Source: CAINDR01 sp964495615
GTDB taxonomy: Bacteria; Patescibacteriota; Patescibacteriia; Patescibacteriales; UBA12465
NCBI GenBank assembly: GCA_964495615.1
Contig: CAZBVX010000005.1
Location: forward strand, 1-33,474
Direction: 5' to 3'
DNA length: 33,474 bases
Shown: one piece after another, positions 15,074-22,688 of the stretch
Layout of the letters: every line of letters begins with the position of its first letter
Numbering within the stretch: position 1 is the first letter of the stretch
The notes under the pieces: model-generated
What the model saw: only the letters and a program-made list of their open reading frames with translations
What the model was told of the DNA's origin: nothing
Databases searched by the model: none
Program-made: the position numbers and the translations under genes

Positions 15074-16147
15074 TTAAATAATTTTTTTGATAATTCGCCA
15101 ATAAAAATCAGCAACTGGGTTCACCAGGTATTTTAGAACAAAGTTGTCTATCTCTGCAAACTTCACGGTCCCAAAAAATGAATTAGCAATATTTTTCACT
15201 GGAACCTTAGCCACTCTTTTGAATTCCTCTCTTTCTCGATTAACAATTTGTGAAAATTTATAACTAGTTAATTCTTGATATAGTTTTAATTTAACTCCGC
15301 CCCAGCCACCAAAAAAAGAAAAACCCAGCAAACCGAGATCCATCACTAAAAACATTGGCGCCAAAAAAAAGCGCGCCCGGCGAGAATAGAAAGCACGATA
15401 AGACAAATGGCGATTACGCTCCAAATAATAAAAATTATTCTTGTTTCTGCCGAATTGATATTTGTGAAACAAGGTTGATTGCGGCGCTAAAATTATTTTC
15501 CAGCCGGCTAGCCGAGTTTTTAGCCCCAAACTAAGATCATCATGATACATAAAATAATCTTCGTTATAGGGACCGATTAATTCAAAAACTTCTTTTCTAA
15601 TAACAAAAGAACAGCCTGAAGGATAAATAATTTCTGGATAAGTATCAAGGCCTAATCTGCTCTCTGCTAAAGTTTTGCCGTAAAAACTGGTAAAACCAAA
15701 AAATAAAAAATTAATAATATTGCCGGCGGTGTTTATTTTTGGTTCTTTTTTTTCTTTTTCATTTTTTGGCGCCAAATATATCAAAGACTGAGCAATACCC
15801 GCCTCTGGATTATTTTCTAAAGCCTCAACTAGTTTTTGCAACCAAGAAACAGACACTTCAGTATCCATATTCAGAGCAATTAAATACTCGCAGCCGTCCT
15901 CAATCGCTTTTTGAAAACCAAGATTACTAGCGGCGCAATAATTAGCATCTTCGCGCGGCAAAATATTCGCTTCCGGATAAATTTTTTTTAAATAACTGGC
16001 ACTTTCCGCCGTGGAGGAGTTATCAACTAAATAAATATTTACTAAATCAACTGGATAATTTTGCTCACGCAAAGAATCGCGACAAGGAACAAGAAACTTG
16101 CGCGCGTAATCGGAATAATTAATTAAGACAATACCGACTTTCTTCAT
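15074..16147 (-). CDS. Family 2 glycosyltransferase with C-terminal extension
   Basis: This 357-residue GT-A enzyme opens MKKVGIVLINYSDYARKFLVPCRDSL. It has NIYLVDNSSTAESASYLKKIYPEANIL, the metal-site equivalent LIALNMDTEVS, the GGNI-like TAGNIINFLFFG and YHDDLSLGLKTRLAGWKIILAP. A C-terminal segment of roughly 100 residues contains a hydrophobic helix (FFLAPMFLVMDLGLLGFSFFGG), which suggests membrane association. It abuts the preceding glycosyltransferase gene with no gap, so the two are co-translated. The acceptor is unknown. Confidence 0.9.
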   Translation of the reverse strand: MKKVGIVLINYSDYARKFLVPCRDSLREQNYPVDLVNIYLVDNSSTAESASYLKKIYPEANILPREDANYCAASNLGFQKAIEDGCEYLIALNMDTEVSVSWLQKLVEALENNPEAGIAQSLIYLAPKNEKEKKEPKINTAGNIINFLFFGFTSFYGKTLAESRLGLDTYPEIIYPSGCSFVIRKEVFELIGPYNEDYFMYHDDLSLGLKTRLAGWKIILAPQSTLFHKYQFGRNKNNFYYLERNRHLSYRAFYSRRARFFLAPMFLVMDLGLLGFSFFGGWGGVKLKLYQELTSYKFSQIVNREREEFKRVAKVPVKNIANSFFGTVKFAEIDNFVLKYLVNPVADFYWRIIKKII

Positions 16148-16987
16148 TTATTTTTTGATTAATAACCCGACAAAAAACCAAGCGGCTTGCAAAATATTTT
16201 TCTGAAAACCAGAATGCCATTTGGCAAAATACTCTAACATTGAATCACGGAAATAATTTTGTTTTACCTTTCTATTTACTTGCGAAAAACTAGCGCCGAT
16301 ATAATCCAAGCAAGAAGTATTTGGAAAATACCAAATTTCCCCGCCCTTTTCTCGCACTTGGCGGCAAAAATCCACCTCTTCAAACCAAATAAAATAACGC
16401 TCATCCAAAAACGGCTTTTCGGCTCCGGAAATTTTTTGCCAAGCGGAGCGATTAATTAAAAAGAAAGCGCCACGAACAGAATCAACCACTGCTGATTTTT
16501 CGTAATCAAAATTTTTACATAAATAAGCATTCAAAACTTTCGGCAGAAAATGTGGCACCTTCAAAACCACCATTAACTGGTCAAATAATTTTGGAAAACG
16601 GCGAATGTGTGGAATATTTTCTCCTTTTTCATTTACTAATTTGATACTAGAAACAACTGCTGCTGGTTTTTCTTGCGCAGACAAAACAGCTTTGGCAAGC
16701 GTGTCCGGGAAAACTCGCATATCCGGATTCAACAATAAAATAAAATCACCTTGCGCATTTTGAATTGCCTGATTATTTGCCCTGGCAAAACCAAAATTTT
16801 CTTTATTGACAATTAATTTTACTTGCGGAAAATTTTCCCTCACCATTTCCGCACTGCCATCTTCGGAATGATTATCAACGACAAAAACTTCAAATTCTGG
16901 AGCATTCTCGGATGAAAAAAGCGCTTGCAAGTTGGCTTGTAATTTTTCTTTGACTTTATAAGAAACAATAATTATTGAAAGAGTCAT
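16148..16987 (-). CDS. Family 2 glycosyltransferase (WbbL-like)
   Basis: This 279-residue GT-A enzyme opens MTLSIIIVSYKVKEKLQANLQAL. It has VFVVDNHSEDGSAEMV, NFGFARANNQAIQNAQGDFILLLNPDMRV, the YFIWFEEVDFCRQVREKGGEIWYFP segment containing the catalytic-base region, and a C-terminal hydrophobic stretch (ILQAAWFFVGLLIKK). It starts 2 nt after the DUF167 stop. With the two downstream enzymes and GalU it indicates stepwise assembly of a surface glycan; linkage and sugar are not readable. Confidence 0.9.
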   Translation of the reverse strand: MTLSIIIVSYKVKEKLQANLQALFSSENAPEFEVFVVDNHSEDGSAEMVRENFPQVKLIVNKENFGFARANNQAIQNAQGDFILLLNPDMRVFPDTLAKAVLSAQEKPAAVVSSIKLVNEKGENIPHIRRFPKLFDQLMVVLKVPHFLPKVLNAYLCKNFDYEKSAVVDSVRGAFFLINRSAWQKISGAEKPFLDERYFIWFEEVDFCRQVREKGGEIWYFPNTSCLDYIGASFSQVNRKVKQNYFRDSMLEYFAKWHSGFQKNILQAAWFFVGLLIKK

Positions 16988-16989
16988 AA

Positions 16990-17217
16990 TTAATTATTTA
17001 TTTTTACCAGCTTGGCTCGACTGGTTTCACCGCTAATTATTTCGATCTGTTCTTTTTTTACTTTGAATTCACCAGCTAAAAATTTTTTCAAAGCCAAATT
17101 GGCTTTCCCTTTTTCGGGCGCGGCACTAATAGCAACTTTCATGGTGCCGTCAGTCAAATAACCACGAATTTCATTCTTGGGTGCACCAACAATCACCTTG
17201 ATTTTATAAACGGCCAT
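16990..17217 (-). CDS. DUF167 (YggU/UPF0235) family protein
   Basis: At 75 residues this is the normal length for the small alpha/beta DUF167 family, whose biochemical role is unknown. Diagnostic features are the KVIVGAPKNEIRGYLTDGTMKVAISAAPEKGKAN core (the APEKGKAN motif is highly conserved) and the C-terminal EIISGETSRAKLVKI. It is first in the glycosyltransferase-galU operon and starts 19 nt after a usable -10 box. A weak AAGG in the leader could act as Shine-Dalgarno. Confidence 0.9.
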   Translation of the reverse strand: MAVYKIKVIVGAPKNEIRGYLTDGTMKVAISAAPEKGKANLALKKFLAGEFKVKKEQIEIISGETSRAKLVKINN

Positions 17218-17236
17218 ATTTTCTTAATTTTCCTTT

Positions 17237-17265
17237 ATTTTAACCTTTTTTTAGCTAAAAAGCAA
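17237..17265 (-). promoter_or_regulatory. Promoter of the DUF167-glycosyltransferase-galU operon
   Basis: On the minus strand -35 TTGCTT (17265-17260), 17-nt spacer, -10 TAAAAT (17242-17237). Moderate match to consensus; it is the only candidate before this tightly packed run of five genes. Confidence 0.45.
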
Positions 17266-17301
17266 ACCACAAAAAAACCAAAAAAGATGATTTTGTCAAT
17301 A

Positions 17302-17330
17302 TTTATTTTTCTGTAAAAATAGCCTATAAT
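17302..17330 (+). promoter_or_regulatory. Promoter of the dCMP deaminase / dTMP cluster
   Basis: -10 TATAAT (17325-17330) is perfect; the -35 TTTATT (17302-17307) is weak at 17-nt spacing, which suggests activator help or low basal activity. The leader of about 57 nt contains the palindrome at 17366-17385. Confidence 0.55.
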
Positions 17331-17365
17331 ATGGAAACAAGCTTCACTTTAATAAATTGATCGCC

Positions 17366-17385
17366 ATCAACCAAATTTGGTTGAT
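17366..17385. promoter_or_regulatory. 20-bp perfect palindrome in the dCMP deaminase leader
   Basis: ATCAACCAAATTTGGTTGAT is its own reverse complement over all 20 bases and ends 8 nt before the ATG at 17394, between the promoter and the first gene of the dTMP cluster. It could bind a dimeric regulator as DNA or fold as an mRNA hairpin close to the ribosome start site. It does not match the NrdR box pattern. Confidence 0.6.
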
Positions 17386-17393
17386 TTAATTTT

Positions 17394-17891
17394 ATGTCCG
17401 AAGAAAACTACCAACGTCCTTCCTGGGATGAGTATTTTATAAAAATCGCGGAGATGGTCGGTTCGCGCGGTTCTTGCGATCGCGGTCGTGCCGGCTGCGT
17501 CATCACCAAAGATCGCCGCATTATTGCCACCGGCTATGTTGGCTCTCCTTGCGGATTGCCTCATTGTGATGAAGTTGGTCATGAAATGCACACCGTCACC
17601 CACGAAAATGGCGAAATAACTCGCCATTGTATTCGCACCACTCACGCTGAACAAAACGCAATTTGTGAAGCAGCACGAATGGGAATTGCTATTGAAGATG
17701 GAGTTCTCTATTGCAAAATGACGCCCTGCTACACTTGCGCCAAAATGATCATCAACGCAGGAATAAAAAAAGTTGTTTGCGCTCAAGATTATCACGCCAG
17801 CGCACGTAGCAAAGAAATTTTTCAAGAAGCTGACGTGGAACTACTCCTTTTGTCGGAAAAAATGACAACATACAAAGACATGAAAGCTTGA
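17394..17891 (+). CDS. Deoxycytidylate (dCMP) deaminase
   Basis: This 165-residue enzyme of the ComEB/dCMP deaminase family converts dCMP to dUMP, the thymidylate synthase substrate. Zinc-site motifs are H84-A-E86 (THAEQNAI) and P111-C-x2-C115 (PCYTC). The N-terminus has the family's RPSWDEYFIKIAEMVGSRGSCDR followed by a GAGCVI-like strand, and the GYVGSPCGLPHCDEVGH insert that supplies further metal or nucleotide ligands. The gene ends in TGA, one of few here, which shows that TGA is a stop. It is first in the dTMP cluster. Confidence 0.94.
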   Translation: MSEENYQRPSWDEYFIKIAEMVGSRGSCDRGRAGCVITKDRRIIATGYVGSPCGLPHCDEVGHEMHTVTHENGEITRHCIRTTHAEQNAICEAARMGIAIEDGVLYCKMTPCYTCAKMIINAGIKKVVCAQDYHASARSKEIFQEADVELLLLSEKMTTYKDMKA

Positions 17892-17920
17892 TTGACATTT
17901 TCCAAAAATTATACTAATTT
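17892..17920 (+). promoter_or_regulatory. Promoter of thyA
   Basis: -35 TTGACA (17892-17897), 17-nt spacer, -10 TAATTT (17915-17920), starting immediately after the dCMP deaminase stop. It allows thyA to be expressed separately from the deaminase; the leader is about 23 nt. Confidence 0.5.
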
Positions 17921-17949
17921 ATGGGTATGTTAATTAAAAATTAAAGAAT

Positions 17950-18744
17950 ATGAAAAAGTATTTAGATCTACTACAAGACGTCATGGAAAATGGCACTCAA
18001 AAAGGTGACCGTACAGGAACAGGCACCAAAAGTGTTTTTGGTCGACAAGCCCGCTTTGATTTAAGCGAAGGATTCCCTCTTTTAACCACAAAAAAATTAC
18101 ACCTAAAATCTATCATTCATGAATTATTATGGTTCTTAAAGGGTGATTCTAATATTCAGTATCTTCACGACAATGGAGTAAGTATTTGGGATGAATGGGC
18201 AGATGAAAATGGTGATTTGGGTCCAGTTTATGGGGTTCAATGGCGTGCCTGGCCAACTCCTGACGGCGGTGCTTTTGATCAAATTACCGATTTGATTGAT
18301 AGAATAAAAAAAGATCCAAATTCAAGAAGATTAATTGTTTCTGCTTGGAATGTTCCATTTATTAATGAAATGAAACTTCCCCCTTGCCACTGTCTCTTCC
18401 AATTCTATGTTGCCAACGGAAAGCTTTCTTGCCAGCTATATCAAAGAAGTTGTGATTTATTTCTTGGTGTTCCTTTCAATATCGCTTCTTATGCTTTGTT
18501 AACCATGATGATTGCTCAAGTTTGCGATTTGGAACCAGGAGAATTTGTTCATACTTTTGGTGATTTACACATCTACAATAATCATTTTGAGCAAGTAGCT
18601 ACACAACTCTCTCGCGAGCCAAGAGCTCTGCCAAAAATGAAAATTAATCCAAAAGTAAAAAACATTTTTGATTTCAAATTTGAAGATTTTGAATTGGAAG
18701 GTTATGACCCTCATCCAGTAATTAAGGCACCGATTGCTATCTAA
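17950..18744 (+). CDS. thyA: Thymidylate synthase ThyA
   Basis: This 264-residue enzyme, the length of E. coli ThyA, methylates dUMP to dTMP with methylene-tetrahydrofolate and releases dihydrofolate. The catalytic cysteine is C146 in LPPCHC. Also present are the phosphate-binding GDRTGTGT (residues 19-26), DSRR-equivalent PNSRRLIVSAWN, QRSCDLFLGVPFNIASYALL and HIYNNH. A terminator follows, and a DHFR-like gene stands beyond it to recycle the folate product. Confidence 0.97.
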   Translation: MKKYLDLLQDVMENGTQKGDRTGTGTKSVFGRQARFDLSEGFPLLTTKKLHLKSIIHELLWFLKGDSNIQYLHDNGVSIWDEWADENGDLGPVYGVQWRAWPTPDGGAFDQITDLIDRIKKDPNSRRLIVSAWNVPFINEMKLPPCHCLFQFYVANGKLSCQLYQRSCDLFLGVPFNIASYALLTMMIAQVCDLEPGEFVHTFGDLHIYNNHFEQVATQLSREPRALPKMKINPKVKNIFDFKFEDFELEGYDPHPVIKAPIAI

Positions 18745-18761
18745 AATTTTAAAAACTAAAT

Positions 18762-18792
18762 AGCCGTTTATTGCAAAATAAGCGGCTTTTTT
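18762..18792 (+). terminator. Terminator-like hairpin between thyA and the DHFR-like gene
   Basis: An 11-bp stem (AGCCGTTTATT / AATAAGCGGCT, one wobble) closed by a GCAA tetraloop and followed by TTTTTT. It ends 6 nt before the next ATG. Either it ends thyA transcripts and the downstream genes use another signal, or it attenuates read-through. Confidence 0.8.
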
Positions 18793-18798
18793 ATCAAA

Positions 18799-19305
18799 AT
18801 GATTCCTGTAACTCTTATTATGGCGATGACCGTTGACGGCAAGATCGCTAAAAATTCCACCCAATTTGCTAACTGGACTTCTCGCGAAGACAAAAAATTA
18901 TTTGTCGAAGTATCCAAACAGCATGGCGTGATCATGATGGGTGAAAACACCTTCAACACTTTTCCAGGTCCCCTACCTGGACGTCTTAACGTAGTTTTTA
19001 CTGAACAAAAAAATCCAAAAGAAATTAAAGGAGTAAAATGGGTTAGTGGTGAGCCGGAAAAAATCTTACTTGAACTAGAAAATCTTGGTTACAAATCTGC
19101 CCTTTTGGGTGGCGGCACAACTTTGAATTCTTTATTTTTAAAAAACAAATTAATTGCTGAAATGATTTTGACTGTCGAACCAAAAATTTTTGGTCAGGGA
19201 TTATCGCTTTTTAATGAAGATCTGGATGCCGAACTAAAATTAATTTCTCTGGAAAAATTAAACGAAGACACGGTAATGTTAAAATACAAAATTATTTATT
19301 CTTAA
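18799..19305 (+). CDS. Dihydrofolate reductase-like protein (RibD C-terminal type)
   Basis: The protein has 168 residues. The fold signature is that of the RibD C-terminal/DHFR superfamily rather than classical FolA: MIPVTLIMAMTVDGKIAKN, WTSREDKKLFVEVSKQHGVIMMGENTF and the NADPH-loop ALLGGGTTLNSLFL, ending TVEPKIFGQGLSLF. Reductases of this type use NADPH. No other riboflavin gene is nearby and thyA is immediately upstream, so reduction of dihydrofolate made by ThyA is the likely role, though this is inferred from context. It starts 54 nt after thyA and is followed by the kinase gene after 3 nt. Confidence 0.85.
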   Translation: MIPVTLIMAMTVDGKIAKNSTQFANWTSREDKKLFVEVSKQHGVIMMGENTFNTFPGPLPGRLNVVFTEQKNPKEIKGVKWVSGEPEKILLELENLGYKSALLGGGTTLNSLFLKNKLIAEMILTVEPKIFGQGLSLFNEDLDAELKLISLEKLNEDTVMLKYKIIYS

Positions 19306-19308
19306 TTT

Positions 19309-19863
19309 ATGGAAAAATTAATTATTGGGCTAGTCGGCCCGATTGCCAGCGGCAAAGGGGAAACAAAAAAATATCTGCAAAAAAAATACGGGGCGACCGA
19401 ACATCGCTTCTCAACAATTCTTCGAGATGTTTTGGATAGATTGCATATTGAAAAGAGTCGCAAAAATCTCCAAGATGTCTCTTTGGTTCTTCGTCAGCAA
19501 TTCGGTAGCGATCTATTAGCAAAAGTGCTGACCGAAGATGTGGAAAAAGACAAAAGCCTGCTAATCATTATTGATGGTATTAGGAGATTTGACGACATTC
19601 ACCACCTCAAAAATCTACCAGAATTTAATTTGATTTCTGTTAATGCTAACGAAAAGCTACGCTATGAGAGAGTTGTTTCTCGCAACGAAAATACGGGTGA
19701 TAACAAAAAAAGCTTTACTGAATTTCAACAAGATGCCCAAGCAGAGGCTGAATTAAAAATTCCAGAAGTAATGGCTGCCGCAAAAATTGAGATAGAAAAT
19801 AATGGAACTTTTGAAGAACTATATTCTAATATTGACAAACTACTGGCTAATTTGAGAAGATAA
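19309..19863 (+). CDS. P-loop nucleoside/nucleotide kinase-like protein
   Basis: This 184-residue P-loop protein has Walker A GPIASGKG (residues 10-17), a nucleotide-kinase-like helix (HRFSTILRDVLDRLHIEKSR), a central LLIIIDGIRRFDDIHHL strand-loop that resembles the Walker B region, and a basic YERVVSRNENTGDN lid-like segment. It resembles dephospho-CoA kinase and the archaeal UPF0200 nucleotide-kinase-like proteins, but I cannot assign a substrate. Its place between the DHFR-like gene and the Tmk-Dut fusion (3 nt and 6 nt gaps) suggests a deoxynucleoside monophosphate substrate. Confidence 0.75.
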   Translation: MEKLIIGLVGPIASGKGETKKYLQKKYGATEHRFSTILRDVLDRLHIEKSRKNLQDVSLVLRQQFGSDLLAKVLTEDVEKDKSLLIIIDGIRRFDDIHHLKNLPEFNLISVNANEKLRYERVVSRNENTGDNKKSFTEFQQDAQAEAELKIPEVMAAAKIEIENNGTFEELYSNIDKLLANLRR

Positions 19864-19869
19864 GCTGTT

Positions 19870-21132
19870 ATGCAAAAAAATAAAGGAAAAATAATCGTCA
19901 TCGACGGAACTGATGGTTCTGGCAAAACAACTCAATTACATCTGCTGAAAGAAAAATTACAAGCAGAAGGTTTTGGGGTGGAAATTGCCGACTTCCCTCA
20001 ATACAATCACAAGTCTGCCGGCATGGTCGAAGAATATTTGTCTGGAAAATATGGCAGCGTAAATGATGTCACCCCTTATCAAGCCTCAATTTTTTATGCT
20101 GTCGATCGTTTTGATTTTGGTAAACAGATTAGTGACTGGTTAGCAGAAGGAAAAATCATCCTTTGTAATCGCTACACCTCCTCAAATATGGCTCATCAGG
20201 GCTGTAAAATTGAGAATCCACTAGAAAGAAAAGTTTTCTTTAATTGGTTATCTGAACTAGAACACGATATCCTAAAAATTCCTCGTCCTGATCTTTGTTT
20301 GATTTTGAGAGTTGAAGCTGAAATTTCCCAACAAATGGCCAAGGACCGCGCTCGTGAAGATTGGAAAGGAAAAACCAAAGATATTCACGAAGAAAATCTA
20401 GATCACCTCAAAAAAGCCGAACAAATTTATTGTGAAATCGCCGAAAATAATAGCAATTATCGTCTCGTTAATTGTGTCAGTGAAGGAACAATTATGGATC
20501 GGGAAGAAATCAGCTTCTTGGTTTGGATTTATGTTTCCCAAATGTTAAAAGCGGAAAACTTCAAAAGAACCGAAGATTTTACTGCCCTAGCTGATATTAT
20601 CACCAAAAACCATCGTCAAGTTTTTAACGCTACTCTTGGTGAAAATAGTAAAATAAGCGAGGAGTTTCCAGCAGAAAACCCAGAAAAAATAGCAATAAAA
20701 ACCGAATCAGCTAATTTATTAGTTGAAAAAATCAATTCAGAAGCAAAACTACCAGAAAAAGCTCATCAAAGCGACGCCGGCTATGATTTGTTTGCCGTGG
20801 AAAATGTTTCCATTCCTCCTTATGGCCAAGCAAAAATCGGCACAGGAATCAAAATGGCTATTCCAGAAAATTTTGCTGGCCTGGTTTGGGACAAAAGCAG
20901 TTTGGCAGCTCAAGGCCTAAAAACGATGGGCGGAGTCATTGATTCTGGTTATCGCGGAGAAATCATAATTATCGCCAAAAATTTAACAGAAGAATTTTTT
21001 AATATCACCAAAGGCCAAAAAGTAGCGCAAATTATTATTCAAGAAATCAGCGGTCTTCCTCTAATAGAAACCGAGATCTCGGATGGAACCGAAAGAAAAA
21101 CTAACGGTTTTGGCAGTAGTGGCAAATTCTAA
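19870..21132 (+). CDS. Thymidylate kinase - dUTPase fusion protein
   Basis: The protein has 420 residues in one frame. Residues 1 to about 225 form a thymidylate kinase: P-loop GTDGSGKT (13-20), DFPQY (41-45), a DRF motif (79-81) in place of DRY/DRH, and an arginine-rich lid (DRAREDWKGKTKD). A polar linker (about 226-285) follows. The rest is a trimeric-type dUTPase with all five motifs: SDAGYDL (301-307), DKSSLAAQG (341-349, where PRSxLA is usual), GVIDSGYRGEI (355-365), KGQKVAQII (381-389) and RKTNGFGSSG (409-418). It therefore could both make dUMP from dUTP and phosphorylate the dTMP that ThyA makes from it. A terminator follows. Confidence 0.92.
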   Translation: MQKNKGKIIVIDGTDGSGKTTQLHLLKEKLQAEGFGVEIADFPQYNHKSAGMVEEYLSGKYGSVNDVTPYQASIFYAVDRFDFGKQISDWLAEGKIILCNRYTSSNMAHQGCKIENPLERKVFFNWLSELEHDILKIPRPDLCLILRVEAEISQQMAKDRAREDWKGKTKDIHEENLDHLKKAEQIYCEIAENNSNYRLVNCVSEGTIMDREEISFLVWIYVSQMLKAENFKRTEDFTALADIITKNHRQVFNATLGENSKISEEFPAENPEKIAIKTESANLLVEKINSEAKLPEKAHQSDAGYDLFAVENVSIPPYGQAKIGTGIKMAIPENFAGLVWDKSSLAAQGLKTMGGVIDSGYRGEIIIIAKNLTEEFFNITKGQKVAQIIIQEISGLPLIETEISDGTERKTNGFGSSGKF

Positions 21133-21136
21133 AAAG

Positions 21137-21160
21137 ACCTCCGAAATTCGGAGGTTTTTA
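21137..21160 (+). terminator. Terminator of the dTMP cluster
   Basis: ACCTCCGAA and TTCGGAGGT form a 9-bp stem around a single-base centre (a few pairs would open to form the loop), followed by a T run. It stands 5 nt after the Tmk-Dut stop. Confidence 0.85.
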
Positions 21161-21172
21161 AAACCCTTAGCT

Positions 21173-21202
21173 TTGACCTTTTAGCCCCTTTTACGCTAAA
21201 AT
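21173..21202 (+). promoter_or_regulatory. Promoter of gatB
   Basis: -35 TTGACC (21173-21178), 18-nt spacer, -10 TAAAAT (21197-21202), then 6 nt to the ATG at 21209. Transcription would start on the A of the start codon: a leaderless mRNA. Confidence 0.65.
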
Positions 21203-21208
21203 AACAGT

Positions 21209-22681
21209 ATGAAATACGACGTAATTATCGGCCTAGAAATTCATGCCGAACTAAAAACAGCTAGCAAAATGTTCTGTTCTTGTGCTAATGGTGCCGGAAT
21301 GGCCCCAAATAGCGCCACCTGCCCGATTTGTCTCGGCCACCCAGGAACTTTGCCAGTGCCAAACAAAAGAGCGATAGAGCTCAATATTTTGCTTGGCTTG
21401 GCTCATAATTGCCAAATTAACCGCTTATCAAAATTTGATCGTAAAAACTATTTTTATCCTGACCTGCCAAAAGGCTATCAGATTTCTCAATATGATCTCC
21501 CCTTCGCTTATGATGGAAAAATAAACTTGGGCGGCGAGGAAATTTTAATCACCCGCATTCATTTAGAGGAAGATACTGGAAAATCATTCCATCCAAAGAA
21601 TGCTGACTATACCTTAATTGATTTTAATCGCTCCGGTGCTCCTTTATTGGAATTAGTCACCGAACCAACAATTCGCAGCGCCGAAGAAGCAAAAAAATTC
21701 TGTCAAAACTATCAGCGCATTTTGCGTTACCTAGGAGCCAGTAATGCCGATATGGAAAAAGGAGAAATGCGTTGTGAGGCCAATATTAGCGTCCAGGAAC
21801 CTGGTAGCTGGAAATATGAAAACAAACAAATTTTAGCAACCGGCACCAAAAAATTAAATTCAAAAGTAGAAGTAAAAAACATTAATTCTTTCAAAGCTGT
21901 CGAAAAAGCAATCGCTTACGAAATTGAACGCCAAAGCCAAGAATTAGAAAATGGCCAAGAAATTATTGCCGAAACTAGAGGTTGGGATGACGCAAAAAAT
22001 ATCACGATTTCTCAGAGAATCAAAGAAAGTGCCGCTGATTATCGTTATTTCCCGGAACCAGATATTCCACCAATCCATATTGACGACCAATGGCTCAAAC
22101 AAATAAAAAAAGAACTGATTGAATTGCCGGAAGACAAAAAAAATCGCTTGCAAAATGATTTTAATTTAAAAGAAGAAATTGCTGATCAGTTGATTGCCGA
22201 TTTCAAATTGGCAAAATTTAGTGAAGAAGTTTTTGCCTATTTAAACAAGGAGAAAAAAATTCAATTAGCCGCCAACGCTGCTGGTTGGATTGTGAGTGAA
22301 TTGTTAAAAAACCTCAACAGTAGCAACATCAAAATAGACGAAGTAAAAATAACTGCGGCAGATTTTGCCAAATTAATTATTATTATCAATGAAGGAAAAA
22401 TCACCAGCAATGCCGGACAGGAAGTTTTGAGCAAAATGTTAATTGACGGAAAAAGCGCCGAAGAAATCATCAAAAGCTCTGGACTAGAAAAAATTAGCGA
22501 CCAAAAAATAATCAACGAGCTCGCCAAAGAAATTATTAGCCGCTTTCCCGAACAGGCAACTGAATATCGTAATGGAAAATTACCCTTGCTTGCTTTCTTT
22601 CTCGGAAAAATAATGGCGGAAACTGGCGGCAAGGCTGATCCAGCAATTGCCAAGAAATGTTTGGAAGATAATTTGAAATAA
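21209..22681 (+). CDS. gatB: Asp-tRNA(Asn)/Glu-tRNA(Gln) amidotransferase subunit B
   Basis: This 490-residue subunit of GatCAB binds mischarged Glu-tRNA(Gln) or Asp-tRNA(Asn) and transfers phosphate and amide. The N-terminal cradle domain matches GatB closely (YDVIIGLEIHAELKTASKMFCSC, NSATCPICLGHPGTLPVPNK, KNYFYPDLPKGYQISQYD, EEDTGKS, DFNRSGAPLLELVTEP, YRYFPEPDIPP). The C-terminal about 150 residues form the helical and YqeY-like tRNA-binding tail, ending LLAFFLGKIMAETGGKADP. gatA and gatC are not in the window. Its presence suggests transamidation is used for Gln (and/or Asn) tRNA. A leaderless promoter precedes it. Confidence 0.97.
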   Translation: MKYDVIIGLEIHAELKTASKMFCSCANGAGMAPNSATCPICLGHPGTLPVPNKRAIELNILLGLAHNCQINRLSKFDRKNYFYPDLPKGYQISQYDLPFAYDGKINLGGEEILITRIHLEEDTGKSFHPKNADYTLIDFNRSGAPLLELVTEPTIRSAEEAKKFCQNYQRILRYLGASNADMEKGEMRCEANISVQEPGSWKYENKQILATGTKKLNSKVEVKNINSFKAVEKAIAYEIERQSQELENGQEIIAETRGWDDAKNITISQRIKESAADYRYFPEPDIPPIHIDDQWLKQIKKELIELPEDKKNRLQNDFNLKEEIADQLIADFKLAKFSEEVFAYLNKEKKIQLAANAAGWIVSELLKNLNSSNIKIDEVKITAADFAKLIIIINEGKITSNAGQEVLSKMLIDGKSAEEIIKSSGLEKISDQKIINELAKEIISRFPEQATEYRNGKLPLLAFFLGKIMAETGGKADPAIAKKCLEDNLK

Positions 22682-22688
22682 TCATCTC

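Noticed and set aside
17367..17825. 152-codon minus-strand ORF
   Set aside because: Antisense to the dCMP deaminase gene; low-complexity translation with no family features.
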